A DNA stretch of 13,900 nucleotides from Bordetella parapertussis (lineage in GTDB: Bacteria; Pseudomonadota; Gammaproteobacteria; Burkholderiales; Burkholderiaceae_C). Positions within the stretch are counted from its first letter, which is position 1; every line of letters begins with the position of its first letter. The translations under genes were made by a program, and so were the position numbers. Below the pieces are notes generated by a model. It did not search any database, had not been told where the DNA came from, and worked only from the letters and a program-made list of their open reading frames with translations. Shown here piece after piece: positions 7,047 through 13,677 of the stretch. The stretch lies in the NCBI GenBank assembly GCA_945900695.1, contig CAMDJU010000040.1, positions 1 through 13,900 of the forward strand, given 5' to 3'.

Positions 7047-8344
7047 CTGGCGTTCCTTTCATCCAAAAGGGCTTGCTGCACCGCCCACAAGCGGTCTTGT
7101 CCCCAAAACACCTGTGCGCCCACACGAAAGGCAGGCACCCCCCATAAGCCATGGCCCAGCAAAGCTTGGCGGTTGGCTTCGGCGCTGGCGCGCCATCCCT
7201 CGTCGTTCAATGCGTCTTGCACCTGGGCCCAGCTCAATCCTGCGCGCAGTGCCAAACGGCGCAGCCCCGCGTCGCTGCTGGCATTCACCCCCTCAGACCA
7301 AACGCCCCGCAAGAACGATATCAAAAACGCTTCTCCCATGCCTGTTTGCATGGCCTGGGCCAGCACCGCCAGGCCGCGCTCGGTGGCCACACCCAAGGGG
7401 TCCAGCAAGCGTCCAAAAGGCACGCCCCGGGCGCGTGCCTCGCGCGCCGTGTCACGCGCGATGTACATGCGCTTGTCACGTGGCACGGCCAAGCCGCGCA
7501 TGGCCATGGGCAACAAATAACGCAGATTCAGCTGCGCACCCGTGTGCTGCGCCAAATCCATCGCACGTTGCGCCACGATGGCGGTGTATGGGCTGCGCAG
7601 CGAGAGGAAAAAATCAAAAGAGCGCACCGATGAAGGCTGCGCGGCGTGGAAATCCTCAGGGGGTGGGAACATCACACCCGCAGGCGACCCGGCGCGCCAA
7701 GCACCCAGGTCTTGCAAACGCTGCTCAAGGTGATAGAGGCGATCGATGCCCCAGTACCACTCCCCTGCATAAAAAAAAGTCCCACCCAAATAATGCCCCC
7801 AACGCGAACGCAAGGCTTCGCCCTGGGCACATGCTTGAGCCACCAGGGCTTTTCCAGCGTCATCCACATCACCCAAGTGGGGCATGGCCCCTGACCACAA
7901 TGGGGCCATCGCGCTGGCCACCCGTGCCACAAAGTCCCCTTGTTCAATGGCTTGGCATAAAACCACATTGGCCATGCGCACCGCACCCTCGGTGGGTTGT
8001 GCACCGCTGTCTTGAAAACGCAAGCCATGGTGCTGGGCCAGCAACTGGGCGTCTTTTCGGCTGTGCGCCACCAAACGTGCGCGATCGGGTGCCGCATGGT
8101 CTGGCGCAGGGCCCACCAAGTGGGGCACCAAATTCACCGCATAGCGCTGGAGCAAATCCGGCAGTATTTGGCTGAGCAAAGCGCAGTAGGGGTCATCAGA
8201 TTGGTGAAAGTAATGCACCTGGTGGGGCTCACCACGCGCTGTGCGCCGTCTTTCGTGACGTGCCCTTTGAGCGAGCAAGCGCTGCTCCGACAACCACCAC
8301 TGGCTGAGCGGCGGCTGGATCAAAGAGCGCAGGAATGAGGCCAT
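7043..8344 (-). CDS. Tandem DsbA-like protein (HCCA isomerase / GST-kappa type)
   Basis: 433 residues that appear to hold two thioredoxin-like DsbA domains in a row. The C-terminal one (about 241-430) has FDFFLSLRSPYT (243-254), with the active-site Ser region at about 251, and the cis-proline motif LWGVPAFRVG (400-409). Both are typical of 2-hydroxychromene-2-carboxylate isomerase and kappa-class glutathione transferases. The N-terminal one (about 42-215) begins VHYFHQSDDPYC, with DDPYC where DsbA has CxxC, so it is not a standard disulfide oxidase. No signal peptide is visible, and a cytoplasmic, glutathione-linked role is likely. The usual single-domain enzyme is about 200-220 residues, so this is a double-length form. 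It starts 28 bases after the preceding gene and overlaps the next by ATGA. The exact reaction is unknown. Confidence 0.85.
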   Translation of the reverse strand: MASFLRSLIQPPLSQWWLSEQRLLAQRARHERRRTARGEPHQVHYFHQSDDPYCALLSQILPDLLQRYAVNLVPHLVGPAPDHAAPDRARLVAHSRKDAQLLAQHHGLRFQDSGAQPTEGAVRMANVVLCQAIEQGDFVARVASAMAPLWSGAMPHLGDVDDAGKALVAQACAQGEALRSRWGHYLGGTFFYAGEWYWGIDRLYHLEQRLQDLGAWRAGSPAGVMFPPPEDFHAAQPSSVRSFDFFLSLRSPYTAIVAQRAMDLAQHTGAQLNLRYLLPMAMRGLAVPRDKRMYIARDTAREARARGVPFGRLLDPLGVATERGLAVLAQAMQTGMGEAFLISFLRGVWSEGVNASSDAGLRRLALRAGLSWAQVQDALNDEGWRASAEANRQALLGHGLWGVPAFRVGAQVFWGQDRLWAVQQALLDERNAR

Positions 8345-8372
8345 GGGGTGATATTAAAAGATCAACATGTTT

Positions 8373-8975
8373 TCAGACCACCGCACCGAGCGCGCCCAAA
8401 GCCAAAACCAAGGCCAAGGTGGTGCGCACCCAAACAAAACTGATCACCGGTTGAACCGGCATCAAATGGGTGGCCTCTATGGCCGCCCATTTGTACACAT
8501 CGTGGCCGCTGCGCTCAATGGCCAGTGCAAATTGAAAGAAATCACGCCGGCTTCGATAACGCACCAAGGCCACATAGTGCCATCGCGGTGTGCCCGGCCA
8601 AGAGATGAACTCGCCCCTGCAGCGGGCCACAAAGATGGGCAAGCTGGCCAGGCGCAACAACAATGGCAACGCGGCTTTGAAGTACAGGCGATCGGCCGCT
8701 CGGGGGTCAGTCGGTCCTTCTTTGCCTGGGGGGTACACGGCCACAGGGCGGTAACGCACGCTGTTGTGCATGACAAATTCTTTGCCGTCATCGCTGTCCA
8801 ACAAGGCTTGCGCTTGGGCAATGAAGTCGGCATGTGGGCCGCCTTGCAAGCGCTCACGCAAGGTGGCCAAAATGCGCTCTTTTTCTGGCACCGACATCGG
8901 CTTGCCTGCGCCTCCGTACCAAACCACCAACACCAGCCACACCAGGGCAGCCCCCAGCACCAATGCGATCTCCAT
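8373..8975 (-). CDS. Uncharacterised membrane protein with possible DUF1330-like domain
   Basis: 200 residues, first gene of the sulfatase unit. It has an N-terminal hydrophobic segment (about 2-20), a soluble middle and a C-terminal hydrophobic segment (about 177-199). The part around 132-176 (HYVALVRYRSRRDFFQFA, then an HDVYKW stretch and MPVQP) recalls the dimeric ferredoxin-like alpha/beta-barrel proteins of the DUF1330/EthD type, but this is a weak recognition. The open frame extends upstream to 9155. I place the start at 8975 because AAGGAGG lies 5 bases before it and the upstream part looks like non-coding sequence containing the regulatory palindrome. The function is unknown; position suggests regulation by the neighbouring TetR protein. 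Confidence 0.75.
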   Translation of the reverse strand: MEIALVLGAALVWLVLVVWYGGAGKPMSVPEKERILATLRERLQGGPHADFIAQAQALLDSDDGKEFVMHNSVRYRPVAVYPPGKEGPTDPRAADRLYFKAALPLLLRLASLPIFVARCRGEFISWPGTPRWHYVALVRYRSRRDFFQFALAIERSGHDVYKWAAIEATHLMPVQPVISFVWVRTTLALVLALGALGAVV

Positions 8976-8980
8976 CTCAC

Positions 8981-8987
8981 CCTCCTT
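8981..8987 (-). promoter_or_regulatory. Strong Shine-Dalgarno site fixing the start at 8975
   Basis: The minus strand reads AAGGAGG, a full match to the anti-Shine-Dalgarno core, followed by 5 bases (GTGAG) and ATG. It is the clearest ribosome binding site in the window and decides between the start at 8975 and the longer open frame. Confidence 0.85.
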
Positions 8988-9065
8988 GTCAACAGTTGCC
9001 CAGCACGCCGCACCGGTTGGAGTCACCCCCATCGCGCAGCCTGATGCAAGGCTTGTCCACTTTCG

Positions 9066-9083
9066 CCATACACCAGTGTACGG
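9066..9083. promoter_or_regulatory. Imperfect palindrome, second probable operator (TetR site)
   Basis: CC-A-TACAC-CA-GTGTA-C-GG: the inner arms TACAC/GTGTA (9069-9080) are exact and the outer CC/GG pair also matches around one mismatch. The core is the same as that of the perfect palindrome at 3621-3644 (TACAC-AT-GTGTA). It lies in the 261-base region between the divergent TetR gene (start 9237) and the sulfatase unit (start 8975), with its core 94 bases from 8975, close to the 99-base distance of the other site from its start at 3528. Confidence 0.6.
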
Positions 9084-9104
9084 CTTGGCCCGCACTTGCG
9101 CCAA
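9075..9104 (-). promoter_or_regulatory. Weak promoter candidate for the sulfatase unit
   Basis: The minus strand has TTGGCG (9104-9099), an 18-base spacer and TACACT (9080-9075). Each box is an incomplete match to the sigma-70 consensus. The -10 box is one arm of the palindrome at 9066-9083, which would fit repression by occlusion. The match is modest and other start points are possible. Confidence 0.35.
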
Positions 9105-9182
9105 GCGCCCCAAATTTGGCACCCCACAGGCCGAGCCCTGTGAGGGCTTTTGCATTGGAGACGCCTGCTCGGCTTTGGGCTT

Positions 9183-9188
9183 TAAAAT
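9183..9188 (+). promoter_or_regulatory. Possible -10 box of the TetR gene
   Basis: TAAAAT, five of six matches to TATAAT, lies 48 bases before the ATG at 9237. The only -35-like element, TTGGAG (9155-9160), is 22 bases away, too far for a good sigma-70 promoter. The rest of 8976-9236 holds the palindrome at 9066-9083, a CCAAATTTGG palindrome (9110-9119) and a short hairpin (9134-9148), but no coding sequence that I can support. Confidence 0.3.
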
Positions 9189-9236
9189 TCATTCACCGCT
9201 GATCGTGCGGCTTGATTGTTAGGGTTTTTGTCTTTC

Positions 9237-9875
9237 ATGCCCCGCACCCCCACACCGCGCACCCCCAAACCCCCGTCCACACCCAACCGCTTGGGACAGG
9301 GCGACTGGTTGGATGCCGCTTTTGCGGCGGTGGTGGAAGGTGGCTTTGACCAAGCGCGGGTGTTGAGTTTGTCCAAACAACTTGGCGTGACCCGTGGCAG
9401 TTTTTATTGGCACTTTGCCTCCCACGCGGATTTGATCGAGGCCTTGTGGGCGCGTTGGTACGCGCGGGAGTTGGCGGTCGCACAACAACTGCGATCCCAC
9501 ACCACCGACCGACCCAAGGCCGATTTGATGCAACTGGTGCAAGTGGCCCTGGCCCACGCTGGCGAGGACTTGCAAAACATGCGCTTTGAATTGGCCTTGC
9601 GCGATCTTGGCCGACACGATGCCAAAGTGGCACAGCATCTGGCGCAAGTTGATCAAATGCGTTTATCCCTGTTTGAAGAAAAGTTCTTGCGCTTGACCGC
9701 CAACCCCAAGACCGCCGCCGATTTGGCCGGCTTGTTCTATCTGGCCTTGGTCGGTTGTTACCAAGCGCTGAGCCGCCCCAACAACCCGCCCGGCTCAGAT
9801 CAACATTTGATGCGTTTGATTTCTGTTTATTTGGTGGAACCGCACCAGGCGAGCTCCAACGCCAAACTGGCTTGA
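9237..9875 (+). CDS. TetR/AcrR-family transcriptional regulator
   Basis: 212 residues, normal for the family. After a Pro/Thr/Arg-rich leader (1-20), the N-terminal DNA-binding domain follows with its helix-turn-helix at about 41-60: LSLSKQLGVTRGSFYWHF is the classic recognition-helix ending, with ASHADLIEAL after it. The C-terminal part is helical and variable, as expected for a ligand-binding and dimer domain. ATG 9237 is chosen; an in-frame TTG at 9216 has no better ribosome site, and a weak AGGG lies 12 bases before the ATG. It is the only plus-strand gene, divergent from the sulfatase unit and convergent with the hydroxylase gene. The palindromes at 9066-9083 and 3621-3644 are its likely operators. 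Such proteins usually repress and are released by a pathway compound; here the ligand is unknown. Confidence 0.93.
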   Translation: MPRTPTPRTPKPPSTPNRLGQGDWLDAAFAAVVEGGFDQARVLSLSKQLGVTRGSFYWHFASHADLIEALWARWYARELAVAQQLRSHTTDRPKADLMQLVQVALAHAGEDLQNMRFELALRDLGRHDAKVAQHLAQVDQMRLSLFEEKFLRLTANPKTAADLAGLFYLALVGCYQALSRPNNPPGSDQHLMRLISVYLVEPHQASSNAKLA

Positions 9876-9919
9876 GTTGTGGGAAGGCCTTCGCGCCTGC
9901 CAGCGGCCCTTGGACTCAA
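9872..9919. terminator. Inverted repeat between convergent genes, possible two-way terminator
   Basis: TTGAGT (9872-9877) and ACTCAA (9914-9919) pair, and AAGGCC near 9884-9889 can pair with GGCCCTT near 9905-9911 with a bulge. The two outer arms include the stop codons of the TetR gene and of the hydroxylase gene. There is no T-run, so termination by this hairpin is uncertain. Confidence 0.3.
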
Positions 9920-10773
9920 CGCGGGGGTTGGTGGGCGCCTGAGCCCATCACGGTTTCGCTGCGCTGCGACTTCTTCAAAGGGTAAATCATTTGCGGCACC
10001 CAAGACTCTGGGCCATGGCGGCGATCGTCCATCAAACCAAAGGCCGCTGGGTAGCGCCTGGAAAATCGCGCCGTACCCAACAGCACATCCCACAGAAACA
10101 ACAAGTTACCGTAATTGCCGCTGTAGTGGCCAATGCCATCGTCTTGCACCAAGGCGTGGTGAGCGAAGTGGGTGGCAGGGGTGGAGATGGTGCGCTCGAC
10201 CAGCCAAGCCAGCGGCGCCAAGGCTGGTGTCGCATACAAAAAACGGTCCCAACGCACTGTGCTGTGTGCGCCCATGATGACCGCCAACTTGACCACCGAA
10301 TAGACCACATACACCCAACCAAAGCCCAGGTACAACAAGATGCCAGACAACCATATGCCCGGCATCATGGCGTAATAAAAAACATTGTTGCGATAAACAA
10401 TGCGCACACTCATGTATGCGGGTGAATGGTGTGCGCGGTGCAAGGGCCACAGCACAGACGTGTGGCTGAGTCGGTGCCACAGGTATTGGGTAAAGTCATC
10501 GGCCACCAACAACACGGCCACCATTTGCCACCAAGCCCAATCAGCCCAGGCATTTCGATGCTCGGGCATGGCCCACGCACACAAAGCCTGCGCACTGGCC
10601 AAAACCACACCCGAGACCCAAGGAAGCATCAAGGTGGCGGCCACATCCAAGCGATGGTCTTGCGGGTTGGCGGTGTTGGGGAAAAACAGCCCTTTGCGCC
10701 ATTCGGCAAGAGCAAAGCAAGCCATGATCAAAACCACGGCCAATATTTGAACCATCTGTTGATTGGTTTGCAT
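9916..10773 (-). CDS. Fatty acid hydroxylase / sterol desaturase family membrane protein
   Basis: Integral membrane di-iron oxygenase, 285 residues, acting on lipid C-H bonds (hydroxylation or desaturation). The histidine clusters are in the usual order: HRLSH (100-104), HRAHH (112-116), His170, and THFAHH (201-206), followed by GHYSGNYGNLLFLWD (215-229), a family hallmark. Hydrophobic helices lie at about 8-24, 45-68, 81-93 and 131-165. The gene starts 14 bases after the aldehyde dehydrogenase gene, so both are in one unit, and it converges with the TetR gene. No strong ribosome site is visible before ATG 10773, which again suggests coupling. Relatives act on sterols, fatty acids, alkylglycerols or carotenoids; the sequence does not say which. 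Confidence 0.93.
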   Translation of the reverse strand: MQTNQQMVQILAVVLIMACFALAEWRKGLFFPNTANPQDHRLDVAATLMLPWVSGVVLASAQALCAWAMPEHRNAWADWAWWQMVAVLLVADDFTQYLWHRLSHTSVLWPLHRAHHSPAYMSVRIVYRNNVFYYAMMPGIWLSGILLYLGFGWVYVVYSVVKLAVIMGAHSTVRWDRFLYATPALAPLAWLVERTISTPATHFAHHALVQDDGIGHYSGNYGNLLFLWDVLLGTARFSRRYPAAFGLMDDRRHGPESWVPQMIYPLKKSQRSETVMGSGAHQPPR

Positions 10774-10787
10774 GTCAGTGCGCTGTT

Positions 10788-12257
10788 TCAGCGGTTAAAG
10801 AAACGAAAAGCCCAGTTGATCAAGCGGCCATAAGGCGCACTGACCAAGCCCATGCCATGCCAGCGCGACTGGATAAAGATGGGTTTGAGTTTGCTGCACG
10901 ACTCAAAGCCCCATTGACCATGGTGCGCCCCCTGCCCACTGGGGCCCACACCACCAAACGGCTGGCTCAACTGACTGACATGAAGCAAACAATCGTTGAT
11001 GCTCACGCCGCCCGAGATGGTCTCACGCAACACGCGGTCGCGGTGCTGGGTGTTGCGCCCAAACCAGTACAGGGCCAAAGGCCTGTCGCGCTGGCGAACA
11101 TGGGCCAAAACCTGATCCAAGTCGCCACAAGCCATGATCGGCAGGATGGGGCCAAAGATTTCCTCTTGGGCAACGCGCATGCTGGGCCGCACGCCGGTGA
11201 TGATGACGGGGGCCATTTTTCGCGCCGCTGGGTCAAATACCTCTCCCGCCGGATGGTGCACATGCAATTGCGCGCCCTGGGCCTGGGCATCGGCCAACAT
11301 GTCTTGTAAGCGCTGCCAGTGGCGCGGGCTGATGATGCTGGTGTAGTCCGGGTTCTGCGCCAAACGGGGGTATTGGCTTTGCATGGCGCCCAAAATGGCT
11401 TGGACCAGAGGGCCGACTTGGGCGTGCGCGACCAACACGTAATCTGGCGCAATACAGGTCTGCCCCGCATTGAGCAGCTTGCCCCATGCAATGCGCTGGG
11501 CTGCAGCGGGCAAGTCGCAATCGCCGTCAATGATCACGGGGGACTTACCGCCCAACTCCAAGGTCACGGGGGTCAAATTGGCAGCTGCCGCAGCAGCCAC
11601 CACCCGCCCCACCGCTGTGGAGCCGGTGAACAACAAATGGTCAAACGGCAATCGGCTGAAAGCGGCAGCCAAGGGCACATCGCCCAGCACCACGGTGAGT
11701 TCGCTGGGGTCAAAGAATTGCGCCACCATTTCTGCCAGATAGGGGCCAAAGTGGGGGTTGAGCTCCGAGGGCTTGATCATCACCCGGTTGCCGGCAGCCA
11801 GGGCATCAATGGCCGGGCCCAGGCTCAAATCAAAGGGGTAATTCCAGGGGCTCAAAATGCCCACCACTCCCAGCGGCTGGGGCAACAAACGGTTGCGTGC
11901 CAGCCCATATTGCAGCTGCGTGCCCACGCGGCGCATGCGCATCCAGCGGGGCAAATGGCGACGGGTGTACTTCAAGCGCTGCTCAAACACCATCAACTCG
12001 GCCACAAAGGTTTCTTGCCAAGCGCGTTGGCCAAAGTCTTTTGAAATGGCATCGCAAATGCCTTGGGCATGTTGGCGCGTCATCTGCATCAAGCGGTCCA
12101 ATCGGTCGCGGCGCACTTTCAAGCTGGGCAGGCTGTCGCGCTCGAACGCCGTGCGCTGGGCCTGAAACAGCGCTTGCAACTGATGCGAGGGCGGGTCATT
12201 GGCCAAGCCGGGTGCCGCCGGGGCAAGGTGCAGGGCTTGGCTGTCCAAAATACTCAT
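10788..12257 (-). CDS. Aldehyde dehydrogenase, coniferyl/fatty-aldehyde type
   Basis: 489 residues, NAD(P)-dependent oxidation of an aldehyde to a carboxylic acid. Motifs in order are PWNYP (137-141), KPSE (162-165), FTGST (210-214), LELGGKSP with general base Glu234, and NAGQTC with catalytic Cys268, followed by IAPDY. The absence of the long N-terminal part of classical ALDHs and the APDY motif after the Cys place it in the class-3-like branch that includes coniferyl aldehyde dehydrogenase (CalB) and fatty aldehyde dehydrogenases. The hydrophobic, aromatic C-terminus could touch the membrane. ATG 12257 overlaps the stop of the preceding gene as ATGA; the open frame extends to 12296 but this start fits the locus pattern. 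With the hydroxylase downstream it may take a lipid-chain aldehyde. Confidence 0.93.
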   Translation of the reverse strand: MSILDSQALHLAPAAPGLANDPPSHQLQALFQAQRTAFERDSLPSLKVRRDRLDRLMQMTRQHAQGICDAISKDFGQRAWQETFVAELMVFEQRLKYTRRHLPRWMRMRRVGTQLQYGLARNRLLPQPLGVVGILSPWNYPFDLSLGPAIDALAAGNRVMIKPSELNPHFGPYLAEMVAQFFDPSELTVVLGDVPLAAAFSRLPFDHLLFTGSTAVGRVVAAAAAANLTPVTLELGGKSPVIIDGDCDLPAAAQRIAWGKLLNAGQTCIAPDYVLVAHAQVGPLVQAILGAMQSQYPRLAQNPDYTSIISPRHWQRLQDMLADAQAQGAQLHVHHPAGEVFDPAARKMAPVIITGVRPSMRVAQEEIFGPILPIMACGDLDQVLAHVRQRDRPLALYWFGRNTQHRDRVLRETISGGVSINDCLLHVSQLSQPFGGVGPSGQGAHHGQWGFESCSKLKPIFIQSRWHGMGLVSAPYGRLINWAFRFFNR

Positions 12258-13654
12258 GGGGTTGCATTTCCGGGTTGAATGGGCGGGGGTGACCAAGCTT
12301 TAGACAGGGCAGGCGCTTGGGGACCATACAGGCGCAAGTTCAGGGTGAAGGCCTGGCCCGACACCACAGGCACCCAGTTGTCAGTGTAGGGGTGCGGCGG
12401 AGGGTCGGGCTGCACCCACAACTCCAAAGACCCATCGGCATGGGCCTGAAATGGGTCTGAGCTGCGCACCAGATGACGCTGGCTGGGGTGGTCCAGCAAA
12501 AAGCCATGGCCGTCATAGGCCGTGACCGACCAAAAGGCATTCGCCGGCGGCCATTGACCCGCTTCGAAGCGGATGCGATAGCGCCGGCTGCCATCCAGTG
12601 CTTGGCCGTTTCCGTCCAGCTGAGTTTGGGCATACAACGTGTCTTGCGCCAAGTTGGCCCCCAAACCCACCATTGCCACGGCAGCACGTGTGGGGTAATC
12701 GACCCCCAGTTGACCCAAACCCAAGGGTGAAACTCGCCACCCGTTGACAAGGTTTGAAGGCTTTCCCAACTCTCGGTAGAGCGACCGCATGGTCAACCAG
12801 CGCCCAAAAGACAACAAGGCCCCATCCCAAAGCCCAATCGATGTCGTCTTGCCAGCCTCGACACCGAAATTTTTTAACTGACGCACCATGTCGGCATCAC
12901 CCGGTCGGGCTGGGTTATCGGCCATGAGCGCGGCCAAACGCCGATAGAAATCCTGCGTCCCCATGGCCTCCATTTGCGCCAATGGCGACACATCCACCTG
13001 GACTGGGCTTGCTTTTTCGGTGGCAGAACCCGACGCCACACTGGTGGCACCCGCGCCCAAGGATGCAAGCACCCATTGGTCTTGCAAAGCGTGCACCGTG
13101 GGCAAGTCGTCAATCCCCAATGTTTGGATGCGCCCAATCACCCACACCATGCGACTGGGCGCACGCAGCAAACGCACCCCCTGGGGTACGCTGCCTTGCC
13201 AGTTCGGGTCGACCAACCACAGCCGTTGCCCCAGGTGGCCATGCGTTCGCGTACCTGCTGTGGCAAATACATCGCTCCATGCGTCCAAAAAAGTGACCAA
13301 TTCATAGCGCTTTGCGTTGGGCGGCAGGTCCAATTGCCAAGGCCCCAACCGTGTGTCCAAAAAAGCCGTGGCGTACAAAGTGTCTAAGTTGGGCCGCACC
13401 ACTTCTTTGAATTGGGGTGTGGGGAATTGACGCGCCAAACTCAAGGCGTTTGGCTTGCCGGTGCGCGCCAGGTGGTGCTCGCGTGTGAGGTCCATGATGA
13501 CCAAGGGATAACCAAACAAATACGCTTGAACAGCTTGTCGCAAGTTTGCGGCTTGTGTCACCACAACCATGCCCACCACCAACACCGCCATCAAGCCAAC
13601 CAGCGCCAGACGAGCCCAACGCCGTTGAGGCCAAACAAAGGAAGATGTGCCCAT
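12254..13654 (-). CDS. DUF1254/DUF1214 domain protein, membrane-anchored
   Basis: 466 residues. A basic N-terminus (RRWAR) is followed by a hydrophobic segment (about 16-33) that should be a signal anchor, so the rest is periplasmic. The N-terminal domain begins AVQAYLFGYPLVIMDLTR (41-58) and includes RPNLDTLYA, typical of DUF1254. The C-terminal part, with SVTAYDGHGFL, a SLELW strand and NWVPVVSG, is typical of DUF1214. The biochemical function of the family is not established. It lies 23 bases after the FGE gene and is coupled to the aldehyde dehydrogenase by ATGA. Context suggests a part in envelope handling of the substrate, but that is inference. Confidence 0.9.
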   Translation of the reverse strand: MGTSSFVWPQRRWARLALVGLMAVLVVGMVVVTQAANLRQAVQAYLFGYPLVIMDLTREHHLARTGKPNALSLARQFPTPQFKEVVRPNLDTLYATAFLDTRLGPWQLDLPPNAKRYELVTFLDAWSDVFATAGTRTHGHLGQRLWLVDPNWQGSVPQGVRLLRAPSRMVWVIGRIQTLGIDDLPTVHALQDQWVLASLGAGATSVASGSATEKASPVQVDVSPLAQMEAMGTQDFYRRLAALMADNPARPGDADMVRQLKNFGVEAGKTTSIGLWDGALLSFGRWLTMRSLYRELGKPSNLVNGWRVSPLGLGQLGVDYPTRAAVAMVGLGANLAQDTLYAQTQLDGNGQALDGSRRYRIRFEAGQWPPANAFWSVTAYDGHGFLLDHPSQRHLVRSSDPFQAHADGSLELWVQPDPPPHPYTDNWVPVVSGQAFTLNLRLYGPQAPALSKAWSPPPIQPGNATP

Positions 13655-13677
13655 GGTGCGTACCGGGATGTGCGTGC

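Noticed and set aside
6829..8175. Long plus-strand open frame of 448 codons opposite the DsbA-like gene
   Set aside because: Its translation is rich in Pro, Arg, Ala and Ser with no recognisable motif, and the minus strand carries a clear protein family. It is an antisense shadow in GC-rich DNA.
8364..8371. AACATGTT palindrome in the 28-base gap between the first two genes of the sulfatase unit
   Set aside because: Eight bases is too short to separate from chance, and it lacks the TACAC arms.
9110..9119. CCAAATTTGG palindrome in the TetR intergenic region
   Set aside because: It is short, I saw no second copy, and it does not share the core of the other two sites.
9134..9148. Hairpin AGCCC-TGTGA-GGGCT followed by TTTT on the plus strand
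   Set aside because: The stem is only 5 bp and no plus-strand gene ends upstream, so there is nothing for it to terminate.
8976..9155. Upstream extension of the 8373-8975 gene by 60 codons
   Set aside because: A full AAGGAGG site 5 bases before 8975 decides the start, and the extension covers the regulatory palindrome.
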